Assembly: GCF_018139145.2 (NCBI RefSeq)
Contig: NC_059477.1
Coordinates: 13,069,522-13,133,521 of the forward strand
Origin: Gymnogyps californianus
Taxonomy: Eukaryota > Chordata > Aves > Accipitriformes > Cathartidae
DNA length: 64,000 bases
Reading direction: 5' to 3'
The translations under genes and the position numbers were made by a program. Positions within the stretch are counted from its first letter, which is position 1. Each line of letters starts with the position of its first letter. The notes under the pieces were generated by a model, which saw only the letters and a program-made list of their open reading frames with translations, ran no database searches and had not been told where the DNA came from. This document shows, piece by piece, positions 13,669-26,960 of this stretch.

Positions 13669-16600
13669 TAGATACACGATCATCCCCTTTTTAAACCATG
13701 AAGCTTGGAGCCTTGGTACGGGACAGGAACAGGGTGATTAATGGCTGATTGTAGTGAGCATTGTGCCTTTAAGCAGAGTGGGTGTTCTAATTCTGACCAC
13801 CGTGGACTAAGGAAACTGGTGTTATAGAACCATCATTTGGGGTTAACGTATGATATTTGGAACATCTGAAACCTGTTATTTTTCCTAGCTGAGGTTTATC
13901 CTGAAGCTTCATAAATTTTCCATTTTAAATTACAGAGCTTCCTTTTTTAACTATAATAAACTTTTATCTTAAAATGGTGTGTGCCTTTTAATCATTCCAA
14001 AGTATTTACTTTAATTAGGTTTTAAAAACGCTGCAGAAGACAGCACTGTTCTTAATTTTGGCTGTGAGAGTTTGTTCTGCATTCAGCTAGCAGCAGTTCC
14101 TAATACCCCTGTTGAACTTCAGCCAAATAGAGCATTTGAGGCAAAGCAAGATGGCGTGAATTCAAAAAAGACGACTTGTTTTCGTGAAAACATTGGTCCA
14201 GTTTCATGGCATTATCTATAATCCACTGGTTTAGTAGAAGAAAAGAGTTTTCATCTTTCTTTCCCTACCGACATGCAGCACGTGGCATTCTTGGAGTGTC
14301 AATATTTTCTTGGTTTTCCCATGCATCATTAAAGATTCGAAGTTCAGAAGTCCTGAGCATCTCCAACTCAGCAAAAACCCTTGGGAGCTGCAAACACTTA
14401 TCCCTTAGCAAATCAGGTTCAAATGATATGTCCAACTGGCGGGGGGAGAAAAAAAAAAAGGTTCTTAAAAAAGGTCACTGGAACTTCCTACCTGAGACTA
14501 TAATAGCAGCAAAACCAAGACAATTAAGATTTTAACTGAGGTTATCAGTTAAAGTAACAGACAAGTGAGGAACTTGGAGTTTATAGTAAGCACTATCCCA
14601 AGTTAAAACCCAAGATGCCTTTTTTCTCTGGCATTTTAAATCAAGGTAGTTAACTTGGCTTAGCCAGCCTGAGTTAATACACATTACGGCAAATTTTACC
14701 AGAGTGTAGGACTTTTCCATCTGAGCAATCCAAATAGTTCTGGCCCTTTTCTGGTGTGGGGTCATGCAAACAAGAGATGGGAGAAAGACTACAGGTTGAG
14801 CTAATTTCTGCATCACTTCCTTACTTACTGCACGTGAGGTTTTCGCATACTGGACTAACTGCTGGCCACAGCCAGAAGTATTGAGATTGGCATGAAGAGG
14901 CGTGGGACTAATGTTCTCTTGTTTATTCTGAAGAGATATTCTAGCAAAGAAAAACTATTACTGCTTTTTATTTAGGACACCTTTCAGTGGGCCAGGGCCA
15001 CTGGAAAGCATTAACTCCTGCACAGACATTTTGTAAGGACTTCCTATTACTCCAGCTGTACAAGCAGGAAGAGCCTCTCCAGCTACAGACATCCTCTGAC
15101 ACAAAAAAAAGAGAAAGTTGTTTCCTCTGGTTCTTTCTGGGAATATTGTAGAAAAGGATGCCAACACAGTGAGGCCTATTGGCTCTTACCCTTCTCCCAC
15201 TCAATGCATCATAGGTTTTGAAAACAGATTTCTTGTAAACTGGACTGGGGAACGGGGTTATCAGTGCTCACACACACGGAGGAGTGAGTGGTTGCTTTGG
15301 CTGGGTTATAGTCCTTGGCCCTCAAAAAGAGAAAATGGGAACCAAAATACCTTAATTTAAGGATCAACTTAATATAAGGGTCACAGAGTAATTGCATTTC
15401 CCTGGTGTGCTAGAGCTTGAAAAATAAAGATGCTTGTAATATAGATTCCTGGGTTTTAGATTGCCCTATATTCAATGGTATGTAGGTTTTCTGCATTAGC
15501 ATTAGGCTCTTTTTCAGTTAGTCTTTGTTCCTGTTTGTGCTCTTAGATGTCAGTTCTGCACAAGAATAATGAGGCTAATAAACCTCACAGATGTATACTT
15601 GCCTAGTGACATTTAAGAATTCTGGAAAGTGAATCATATTATTTATTAATCTGGCCTCTAGTCCTAATTTAGTCTCAGAACAATAGACTCTGGTTTCCTA
15701 CCTAAAAAGAGCTAATGTAGCCCTTAGATGATATGACTTAAAGTAGACTTGTAATTGAACGGTAACAAACATCCAAGTAAATCATACATTCTGAAAATGC
15801 CAACCTGACTTTTTTTCCATTTTGCTGAGCTGGTGACATTGGGGCTGAACATGCTCTCACTTCCACTAGTGTGAAGCCCCAGTCTGCACTAGCCTAAGCA
15901 ATATAAGGACACATTGAATTTTAAACACACCACTCTCCTTAGCACATCAGCATGGAACTACTGAAATACGTAACGCTTGCTATGTACTGAAGTATCTTGC
16001 CAGTGTAAGACCCAAAATAAAGCTGCGTGCCACTAAGGTCATTGTAGACTTTTAAACAGATTAAAACTGATAAGTTGCAAATTCAAACCATGGGTTCTGA
16101 TTACTTTTTATATTATGTGAATATGTGTTTCTCTGGCAGTGTGCAAAGACCTGAAACTAAATGTCTTTCTGATAATACTATTTGTAATGATTCCTTTACA
16201 AACTAGTGCAGCACATCACTTTTGTTGACATGGAAAGCAGAGATTAGGAAGCCTTTTTTCCAATGACCAGTACCTTCTAACTAGGTTAATTCATGTCAAC
16301 CATGCAAAACTTGAGACAATTGTTGAAAGAATACTGCCATCATGTTTTCTTTTGTGGTCTCTTTTTTTACTCAAAATTTAGGGCAGCCCTGAGTTACTCA
16401 ACAGAAGGAAAACAAAGAGAAGATGCTGACAACAGAGTGGAAAGAAGCCGAGAGGAGAGTACTTTGGTTTTGTTCTATGCCTCTGAGCATTTTCAACAGA
16501 AGAGTCTCAGCTGCAGAAATTAATTTATTTTTCCTCTTTATTACGTAAATAATCTTGGATTGACCTTCAAAATACTCTTTCAGGTCTGTCTTTTCTACTA

Positions 16601-19600
16601 ATCTTTCCTGGAGGAGGCAACTGAAACCAGAACTGGTTACTCACTACAAAAAGAATTCACACATTTTTGCATGAAAAAAGTGATGGTTTAGTGGCATGAC
16701 AACATCTTTCACTTTCTCCTTGCAAACATTTATAAGAGTAAAACTGTGTTCACAAGAACATTGATAGAAAGGAGCAGGACTGGGAATGCTCAAGTCATGG
16801 AAGTGCCATGGGTTCAGCAGGTACGCGGTTGGGAAGGGGGAACCTTGCCACGTGACTTAAGTGATGAGGTACAGCATGAAAATCAACTACTTTTAGCAGT
16901 AGTCATCACAAAGAATTCACAAGTGATTCACAGGCTGAAACAACTGAAAAAAAATCAATCATCAGAGAAGTTCGAGTAATTAAAACAGTAAAATCTGCTC
17001 TTGGAAACTTCATGGCTGAAGTTTCATTGACTGCTGCTTCATTTGTTTCAACTGAAGCTGGAAAATTAAAGGGGTGAAATGTCATTTGCAGAGTCCTTTG
17101 GCTGGATCCTTAACAACTAGAAATTTTCATAGCCCCAGTGACTTCAGGGAACTCATAGACTTGTCTTGGCTTCCACAGAACCATGCCAATTCAGACCAGC
17201 TAATCACCTGGTCTTATGCAGTGGTTGATTCACTGCCAATTTTTGTTGTGCTTTTATGAATAATATATAAGCACCTTGAGTTACGAGTAGGCACTATTTG
17301 TTACACTGAAATAAATAGAAATAATAAGAGCAATTTGGCACTTGCTCTTTTACTACCAAGTACCATATAATTATAAGTCATTGGGAAATTCTAAGAGAAG
17401 CAATTTGGAACAAATGTTGCTTATACTAATGTTTAATATTTAGACTGCTGGGTCAACAGAAAGAGTTACAAGAGTCATTTATGGTGGCCTAATTGAAGCC
17501 TATGAAAAATATATTTATACTCAGTGGTGCTCCCCTTTTTCATCTAATGGGCTTACTGATCTATAGATTCACTATTTGATCAGTGCATCTGGCCCCACAG
17601 GCTTCATGGTTTGCAAACCACAACCTACTAATAAGCACCCTGCTGCCTGTTTGTTAAACAGATCAGTGCTGGCAGGCACCCAAAACTCTAGCCTTTGAAA
17701 CTTGGAGCTTTTTTAACTTGCCCAGCCTATTGTGTGGCAAGAAAGACAATAAACTATGAACCTCATAAATGCTGAGCAATTAAACATAAGTTAGTAATAT
17801 AGTTGTGGTAATAGAGGCTGCTTACCTCAATCCAATATATGTCTCATTTCTTCTTTGTGTCATCTCTGCTAAAAGCCAACCAGCCAACCATAAGCAGTTT
17901 GCATACACACTAATGGTTGAGATTTCCTTGTAAACAAGATGGTGGCTGCCTACTAAGGGAAATCCATCATCCAAGTAGCAATATGATTTTGCTTTCATGT
18001 TCAGCAACAAAAGCATCCACTCAAGCTCACAGCCCCTATGTTTTAGCACACTGAGACAATTTCTATTGTAGGTGGAAGTTCAGCTCTGTGATCTGAACAC
18101 CTCCCTTTGCTCCTCCAGAGAAAAAGCAATTTACTTTTGGAAACACGTTTTCAGAAGCAGCAGCTTTCCTTTAAAACTGAGGAGCATAAAATCAGCTGGG
18201 TTAATGACCCATTCCAAGCTTGTATTTTGAAAAAAACCTGTGTTCTGCCCATGCCTGTATTACGTTCCTAGATTCTCTAAACTAGGTTGCTCCAGCAGCA
18301 TATGGAATACAGTAGGACTTCAGTAGTTAGGTCCCATGGCCTGGGGAAGAACTTGAAGAAGGCTAGGTACCTGTGAGATTAAGGGGTCAGGAACAGCCAT
18401 AGGAGTTTGGGAAAACAAATACCATTTCTCTGAGTGTATCTAAAAATGTGAATGATCAGAAGAAGATTGTTTTAGAGGAAGAAAAACTGATACAGAAAGG
18501 AGAGGACACAAGGGGCACAATATCTGCCCTTCATCTGCAGAATGTCATACGTCCATCCACCACACAGGACCCTTTCAGTCATATTCACAGCACCTGGATA
18601 TACCTGATGCCTGTTTGAGAACTGATCAGACATGAATCTGATCTAAACTCTGGAAAAAAAAAAATATGTGGCTTCACAACTAGGCACTGCCCTAGCACAC
18701 AAGAGTGAACTATTTATTTCTACATGAGTCAGTTCTGCCTTGGACTGGCCATTGTACAGCCTAGTGAAGAAGTAACGTAAAAAAGTATGCAGGGACAGAT
18801 GCTCCAGGGACTGCAAAGCTGCTTAAGGAAAAGCACTCATGGAAAAGGTTAACTCATCCTTCATACTTCCCAGGATTCCCAACTCAGCAATAATTGTGAC
18901 CCATAAAGTTAATTCAGCATAGGTATTTTGGAGGAACTGCTACAGGATAGAAAAAGGTAGGAAAAGTTTCCTGAACTAGTGTCCTTCTAAATACACTTTG
19001 TACTTGATAAAAAAGAAAATGGATGAACGGAATACACAGGACAGAGGGAAGTCTCCCATACCTAACAGCTCCGTTTCTAAGTGTTGAAGTGATCAGTTCT
19101 CAGCTGGATATTGGCTCACATACTGTTCCATATATCTAAGAACTATGTTTGGTGCTCAGGAAACATCTTTGGAGGGAGAAGGGAGATGCACTATGTGCTA
19201 GGCTTACTATTTTAAACAAAATCATATTCATAACCAGTTGAAAATTCTGCTTTCTTCAGACAGGGCCAACATGACATGCTTTTTGCAAAAAAGCAATTGT
19301 TCTTCATGCAGTCCAAAGTCTTCCTTTGGTGCTAAACAACTACATTTGTAAAGTACAAAGGCAAGCTAAATTCTTGTTCATAGCCACAGGAACTACTAGG
19401 TTGATTTTTCTAACTAAATTATTAAAATATTTTCAGCATCTGTTTATAGAGTGTGGCTAAGGAAGAGACCACTATCACAAGAAACTTTTATTTTGTTCTC
19501 TGCCGTGTGTTTGTAGGTCTTTGTATACAACATACATGCCTGTTACTGTACATAGTAAACCTGTCACTCTAGGATGAGTGGCCATTTTGTTTCAGTAATG

Positions 19601-22199
19601 TCACTCTGTGGGGAAGTAAGGGGTACAAACATTAGGTCACTGGTATTTTCTGCTGGCTTAAACTCAAAATCCTATTAGCTGAAAAGTTAAAATGAGTTTA
19701 TCATTTATAAACATCCCCAAAGTACACATCATCTGGGGAGCTCCTGGACTGCAATAGAAAGGATGATCATGTCTGTGTGCGTTGGCAGAACAACAGCTTA
19801 TCACATAAGTTTATAGCTCCATAGAGATCATTCATGCCACCATTTTGTTTCAAATGCTAACCCAGAGAGGCCCCTGCAGGGATGAGGAGGGTGGTGCACA
19901 TCCAGGATCACTCCATTTCAGTGTCTCAGTTAGCAAGGCCAACAGTGCCATTTGTAGAGGAGGTTTTAGAGGTATATGCATTATCCACTAAAAACTGGAC
20001 AGAAGCTATCCAACAACACGTAGCTAACAACCAGTTCTAGTCAGTACTAGTCTTGGTTGGATCCAAACCTGTAACATACAGGGGAAAGTCATACTATTCA
20101 ATATTGATCCCTAGAGACCTCGGACCCTCCCTGAAGTCTCTGAGGTTGGATATTGCTGATCTAAGTTTTCTTCACAGTCCTAGCATCCTTATTTTTATAG
20201 AAAACAAAATTATCTCTACACCTTTCATATCTCACAAGAAGTGATCTATCCATAATGTTAATTGCCTGGATTTTACTATGCCAGAGTCCAGTCACAAGAG
20301 AAAAACAAGTAATCCATTTCCTTATTTGAAAGCCAGAAGCACATAATGTTTATTAATAAAGAGCACGGTTTACATAGATTTTACTGTTATTGACCATAAA
20401 ATGGTGTATACTATAAGCAAGGGTGAAATTTCTAACTAATTAGCCTGTGAAGATCATATTTAATGGAGTATATAAACTTAGGTTCTTTACAAACCTTTAG
20501 GGTCTTATTCATTAAGCATATACATATGCAGTCTTTATGCTGAAACAGGATTTTGACACATAATTCAAGGTTAAATAACCCACCCTGAGATTCACAAAAT
20601 AGAACAGCTTACATGTTCCAGTTCTTTTAGCCTTTAAGAAAGGAATCAAGTGAAATACGATGCACCTTCCTCAACCAAAGAACTCTAAATACATCCAGGA
20701 AAAAAAGGTGTAATTACCCAGACACTTAAAAAAATGCAGTCAGCAGGAGAACAATAGTGTTTGCAATGTACATTTTAATCTCCTCGTGTCCTGATTCAGA
20801 ATACAGTTAGTTAACTCTTGTTTTTTCTAGATCACCTATTGCCACTGTGCAGGCTGACAGTCTTGCTATACTGATGATCTAAGGATTTGGACTTCCTTTT
20901 GCAGTTCTCCTCTCAGCAAAACGCTTCAGCATATATGTAAGCATCACTGACGGCAGTGGGACTTGTGCATATTTGCTAGTGCTTTGTTAAAGTAAAATCC
21001 TGTGGTAAAATGAGTAAAATCTCATACGGGCCCATTCAATGGGAACAGAATTTAACTCATCACATGGAGCATTATTAGTCATGGGCAGCTAGATGAGGAA
21101 TGGCTAACCCAATAACACTGGACTCAGTCCAGTCCTTGTTCAGTCAAAACTTCTAGCAAATTCACTTAAGCCTAAGACCATCATGTAATTACATGAGTAT
21201 TTGCCTGTTTTAGTCCAAATCTTGCATCTGACTCAATCCCTGATCCAAAGCCAAATTGACATCCTTGAAAGCTTTCCTACCAACTGAGATCCTCAGGACC
21301 AGCGTGTCACCATCTGTATTGATACCTAGTTTGCATTAGCTGTGGCTATAACTTCAGTAGCATTTCAGTCACAGAATGCGCAGAATTTTGGACCTTTTTT
21401 CATTTTGTTTCCATTTTTGTTTCAAAAGACCTGTAATTAGAGGGCTGCAGGTGTCATAACCATAACTAAGGTGCAGTAACCACTACTCTGAAGAATGTGT
21501 TCCTATTGGAAGATAACAAAACAAATATTATCATGTTATTGCAGAGACACTATAATGCTCCTGTAATTCTGTATTATGGACTTGCTTTGTGTTAATGTCA
21601 GAATACAAACTAGATTCTGGTTTTAACAAACTTAACAATTGTATTTGTGTTACCTTTTGGAGTCTCTCCCATTTAGATTGAAATCCTTAAATTAAATGTG
21701 TTCCCCACTTGTTGTTTAGGTTGATACTGCCCTCTTCTGAATATACTGGATTATGACATTCACTTCCCAGGAATTTCAGGACACTCAGAAAGCAGGCAAT
21801 TAGTTATACAGCAATCACCAAATAAGAAAAAAGAATCTTTTCTTTTTAATCTCACATAGCTCTTCAACTTTGATCGGCTTTTACTAGAAAGGATTTGGGT
21901 AAGACATTATCTTTATTTCAAGGCCTTCAAGGACAAGTCTTACTCTACTTTTATCATCTCATATTCTGTCATGACAACAGCTTTCTGCCCCCCATTTTGC
22001 AATGCAAGCATTCATTACCCACTTGTTATGCTTCCAGAAACGCCTCCTCGTGCTTTATCCCACATGGCCTTTCATGTATGACAGGAGGTAACTGTAAAAC
22101 AATTTCACTGTTCTCTTCCACATCACTCCATATACTCTGCTATAACACCTATAAGACATCTGTGTTCAGTTATCGTGCTTTCCTGCCCATGCACTGCAG
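13669..22199. other. AT-rich unannotated DNA
   Basis: About 8.5 kb without a recognisable gene, repeat family or regulatory cluster. Open frames are at most about 110 codons and look random in composition. A sprinkling of CpG at 14155-14339 (six in about 185 bp) is slightly above background but not enough to call an element. Confidence 0.5.
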
Positions 22200-22325
22200 T
22201 TTCTACACTGACTATAAGCCTTTTGGGGCAGGGACTATCCTTTTTTTCTGATTGTGGTCAGCACTTAGTACAGTATAATCTTTGCTGGAGCTCTTTTCTG
22301 TTGCCACAATGCAATTATTAAACTT
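22200..22325 (+). repeat. Ancient amniote interspersed repeat (L2/L3-like 3' end)
   Basis: The phrase ataagccttttggggcaggg, then actatc, then cagcacttagtacagt, resembles the 3' end of a very old interspersed repeat known from reptile and mammal genomes (gactgtaagctc... gggcaggga... cagcgcctagcacagt). The match is from memory of consensus phrases and the exact family is not assigned. A 118-codon plus-strand frame (21895-22251) runs into it and is not considered a gene. Confidence 0.5.
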
Positions 22326-22594
22326 GTCTCAGAAAGAAATGAAACCAGTCATTGATTAATAATATTTTTCACAATCAAATCACTATGGGCATATTAGTGA
22401 ATCTTGTGCTGTGGACGAGGAACCTACATGAGTGAGCTTATTGATTCTTCATGCAACTAGCTTACATGCATCTCCACTAGAGTTTGCAATCTGGTCCTAA
22501 ATATGTTTGAATATTTGATAAATGCAAATTACTAATGTATAAGGGAGATGCGGGAAGAAGAGAAGGAAGAGGCGATTATAACATTCCCTTCTTT

Positions 22595-22608
22595 AAAAAA
22601 AAAAAAAA
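22595..22608. repeat. A14 homopolymer
   Basis: Fourteen consecutive A on the plus strand. No SINE or LINE body is recognised upstream, so no poly-A tail origin is claimed. Confidence 0.85.
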
Positions 22609-24069
22609 GAAATTGAGGCCATTCAATGGAAATTGACTCATTTTGTTAATTGAGGGACCTACAGTGGAAGAATGAATCCAGTTTCTGGTTGGAACGTCAA
22701 CCTTTCAAACATCCAGAACTTGAGTTTCTCATTCACTCAGTGCAAGAAATTGAACTGCAGCAGTCTAGTGTGAATCTGAATCATAATTTGAGTGTGCCTC
22801 ACTCAAAACTGTGGAGGCTTCCTCTCTGCCCCCAAGCTTGACTCTATTCCTTCCTCAGTGGTCCTGCTGACCACTCAAAGCAGATCACTACATTTTTAGA
22901 AGTAATTTTTAGTGTCTGTATCATTCTTCACTAAGATGGTACTACGAAGGTTTTATTTCTTGATGCATTTCACTTTCAGACAATAACAGTACAAAAAATT
23001 AGTTTCAGTTCTCATGGGGCTGTGTAAACTTTTCTTCTGGTTTTGGTGGTTTTGGTTCACATCTGTGTTCACACCCTCCAAGGTTTGCTTTGAGTTTCAC
23101 ATTCAAACAAACTGATAATATGCCAAAACCACCAAGTTTGTTATGCCCTGGGCCATATTAGCATGGGAGCTATTCATAAAGCACACAAAGGTTTTCTTTT
23201 TGCTGGGCTCAGCCTCACCAATCCCACACAATCCCAATGCTTACTAATCTCTTTGGAGCAAACAGTTTCTTCACAGCGAGTACTCGAAGGAGCAGACCTC
23301 TAGACTGCCAGCATTAGAAAGATGTATTTTTACTGCCCTAAAAATACAGTCAAGTGCAGTTCACGTGACCAAATGCCTGCCCAGACCAGTCAGAACTTGT
23401 ACCTGTGGCAACACCAGTTATTTCAAAGTTCCTTCCTGGTAATCAAAGTAAAATGACAATGTAAAGCTATAAAACATGTTGTTTAAATAAACTACTAATT
23501 ATGATCATCTGGAAATAAGCTATTGTGCTGACAAGATACTAATGCCTTTTAATACACAGCCCAGATTATCTTTGAAGTTTTGTATCATCTGCAGTACTGA
23601 ACTTTGAGGTTATTTGTAACAAAGAGTGTTTAGATCAATATAGAGGTGCAAACCTTACTACAGTCCCCAAAGGGCACTTCTGTGTGTGCATCTGAAGTGG
23701 AGCTTGAAGAGTTGGGGCACGCAAATGCTCCAAATATGGTTTCTCTGTAAAGGAATGTAACAGTAGAGAGAGCAGGGCAGTTTAGAGGCACATGTGGTGC
23801 TGAATTCCCTGGCACCTTCTGGCACTGCCATGCAAAATTGGAGTGGATGCAAGGAGCCAGCTGAAGAAATAGACAATTAAAGAAGAAACTTAAATTAACC
23901 CAGAATTTATCCTGCCTGTTGGAAAGGAAATCGCTACAGTGGCTAGCCCCTAACACTCCAGGGAACATGAAACATTCCTCAGGATGTTAATTTTTTTTTT
24001 TTCTCCCCCCGATCTAGACAATTAAAGCCAACATTTTCAAGTTTGAAATTTGGTAACTAGGCACCTGTT

Positions 24070-24165
24070 TAAGTATTCAAAGAAATGAGCCTGGTTTTTG
24101 AGAGTCACTGTCATGCCAGTTCACACCAAAGCCAATTGAAGTCACCAGAAAGCTCAGCATTTCTG
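24070..24165. repeat. Degenerate ancient repeat relic
   Basis: Contains aagtattcaaagaaatgagcc, then tttttgagagt, aattgaagtcac and gaaagctcagcat. This phrase set recurs in bird and reptile non-coding DNA, usually as variants of tgaagtca.tgggaa plus a gagcctgatttttgag block. The family name and exact ends are not determined. Confidence 0.3.
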
Positions 24166-24429
24166 GCAACAAGGTTAAAGACATAAAAGATTAACTTTTT
24201 ATTCTTTCAAACATGTTTTGAGAGCTGTAAATACCTCCCTGTGTTTAAAAAAATCTTGGGATTCTTTTTAGGCTAAGAGATATTTTGAAGGACCTCCTTA
24301 TGTCACAAAGAAGAGAAAAAATGAGCCCAGGGAGAAGAAAAGCAAGCTACCTGAAACCTGAATATGAGATGAGAGACAGGAGGGAAAGTTGACCCGCTGC
24401 TAAGAAACAAGAACCTTGGGCCTGGGAGA

Positions 24430-24550
24430 GCTGAAATTCTGAGCAGGGCACCACCTTCTGCTCCTCTGGATACCAACACTTCAGCAAATCATTTAGTTTC
24501 TCTCAGTTTTCTACCTATGAATGAGCTAATCTTTTTTCCAGGGTCTGGTG
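24430..24550 (+). repeat. MIR-like SINE relic
   Basis: The segment from acttcagcaaatcatttagt through ttctctcagttttctaccta and atgagctaat follows the MIR body (cttgggcaagtcacttagtttctct...cagttttctcatctgtaaaa...ataat) with many substitutions. The flanks are too diverged to give exact ends. Confidence 0.45.
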
Positions 24551-25740
24551 TGAATTAACAGTGCATGTACAGCTCAAGAAAGATATAAAGCACCAGGGAG
24601 TACTGCACTGCCTACACCAAAAATTAAAAGATCATGAATCAGGCCACCCAAATCAAGAGATTCATAAAAATAATAAGTCTGGGTCTCCTTTTATTGGTCT
24701 TCCTGTTCTGCACCTTCTATGTGCATTTTCAAGATTAATTTAGTTTACTTGGAGAACTAGACTCTTGTCTTAAGGAAAAATCAGATTCTCATGCAAGTCT
24801 ATGGGTAAAGATAAAAAGGGAAAATAGTCTTGTTAAAAAAATGCTCTTATTTTACTAGTACTAAACTATCATCATGTTAAATGTTTTAATGTCCCCTGTT
24901 TGCCCCACATCACACAACTGGTTCTTGAGCAATGTAGTCAAATAGGCCAGCACTTTCTGCTGTTCTGCATTATTTTAAAAATGAAACATTACTTCTAATT
25001 TTGTTTTCGATTTTTCCTAATTAAATATTATTTTAAGATGAGGCATTATCTGCTTCCTTCAGGATATAAATTCATCATGATATATGTAGTGCTAATTGAT
25101 GTAATACTTGAAGTCCATTCCAGTGCTAACAGGCACTAAAAATCAAACAGTGCTGAGTTGCTTGTGGGAGGTTTATTACACTGGTTAAAAAAATGAAAAT
25201 AAAGAGAGAATGATCACAATTGTTTTGATGCTAACAGGATTGTCCATATGCAAATAGTTAACCATCTCTGGCCAGAAATCTCTTTCTTATTTGTTGAAAT
25301 AATGCAGAAGGGAACTGCTTAGCAAAAGAGATGGGACAGAGATCTGAGAGATGTTCAGCTATCTGATATGAAAAATAAATGAAGGTGACAGTGGTTTCTC
25401 CACTTCTGTATCCATGGAGTTAAATGTCGGACCACACAGACTGCCATAATAAAAGCCACCTGATACCTAGCCTAAGGCACTGATTATTAATATATTAAAG
25501 CTCCTTGCCCAGTCAGTAATTTTGTAATAAAGACAGTACATCACTGGAAGTCAAATAGGCTGACCCGTTAGGCAGAGTATGTAGATGTGCCTGCAATTTG
25601 CAAATGTGTTCTGGCATAGCCTGTCTTTACAAAGATGCCAGACTTGGGTCAGAGCCCCTGTTTATTTCCTTTATACCTCCTATTATAAGTCTCAGTAGGA
25701 CTGAAAGATCACTGTTAAAATTCAAGACTGATTTGCAAGC

Positions 25741-25835
25741 CACCTACAGTGTTTGATGCCCAGTTTCTATTCATCTCAGTGGGATTTGAGTTCCCAAATA
25801 CTTTAAGTAGCATTGAAAATCTCAGCCCAAATCTC
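25741..25835. repeat. Degenerate ancient repeat relic
   Basis: Contains attcatctcagtgggatttga, cccaaatacttta and gaaaatctcagccca. These resemble phrases of an old amniote repeat (cagtgggagttgag...caaatactttg...aaatcaggccc). A similar relic with gaactcagtgggagttac lies near 58.75 kb. Both are far too diverged for a family call by eye. Confidence 0.35.
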
Positions 25836-26894
25836 TAGCCTCATTTTGGGCTCATTTGAAACTTGCATTGTCTCCAAAGGGAGCTTGATTGGGATTTATA
25901 ATTAATCCTACTATATGGGTAAAATTACACTGGCAATATCTCAGCCAATTCCCTATAGCTGCTCAAGTCTGTCAAATCAGCTCTTTAATCTGATGGTGAA
26001 TTATTTAACCACTGCACCAGAGCCAGCCTATCACAGGGGCTTCAATAACTTCTATTTATGTTCTGAATATGTCCATAGCAGCTGTTAGAGTGTGAATAAT
26101 GATTTCCATAGAGACCTTCCTTGCATTCCTGTACTAAGCAAGGACTGGAAGAATTCAAACAAACTGGGTGATTTACAGATCTCAACCTTAAGAGCAATCA
26201 CAATCATCATCAGGATAATTGCTTCACCAGGGAAGTCATGATCCTGAAAGTTCCTGTGAGGAACTACACCGACCACCTCAAAAGAAGTCAGGTCCAAGTA
26301 ACCACTTTGGCACACTACAGTGAACAGGATTTTCCATTAACAGAGCAATATTGGTCAGCATTTTCAAAATATGTTTTTGCCCAACATATTTCAGTATCAT
26401 AAAAATTACTTCATTTAGAAGTGTTATTTTTTATTTATTACATGAAAAATGAATAAATTTTGTCCAAAAATGTTCATTCACTGCTAACAGAACTCAAGAG
26501 AACTGGAAAGTAGTTTTAAATAGATTTGAAATATACTCTAAAATCCTACTGCAATTAAGGGGTAATATATAAAAGTAATAAACTTTCAAGTAATAAAAAC
26601 AGAAAATGAAAACAGTGCAAAATTTTAGCAAACACTTTCTAGAAGGTGCAAAGTCAACTTTGAAATACTTTAAAAACATGTACATGTTAACAACTTCTTT
26701 TCATTTTTGCAATATACTCTGATGAACAGAGAGACTGAGGAAAAGAGTAGGTAATCTTGAGCAGCTTTAGAATTCACTGATTTGATTAATGGTCCATTTG
26801 AAGTTTGACAAAAACTCCCCAGTGGAAACAATATAACATCTTCAACCTACTGATTGCAGAGAATGTTGCAACCACAACTGGTTTCTGGGAACTA

Positions 26895-26960
26895 CATAAA
26901 TATTGTTCCATTTTGCAGGTGACGCAGGTAGAGATTAAGCAGATTGACAAAAGGTACAAA
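26895..26960 (+). repeat. Possible MIR tail relic
   Basis: tattgttccattttgcaggt, then gacgcaggtagagattaagc, is similar in order to the MIR segment ccattttacagatgagg...aggcacagagaggttaag. Only about 60 bp can be matched and the call is tentative. Confidence 0.3.

Noticed and set aside
14155..14339. Slight CpG enrichment as a possible regulatory element
   Set aside because: Six CpG in about 185 bp is only modestly above background and no motif or exon coincides.
21727..21740. CTCF-like motif, 12/14, minus orientation
   Set aside because: Isolated 12/14 match without CpG context or a partner; expected by chance.
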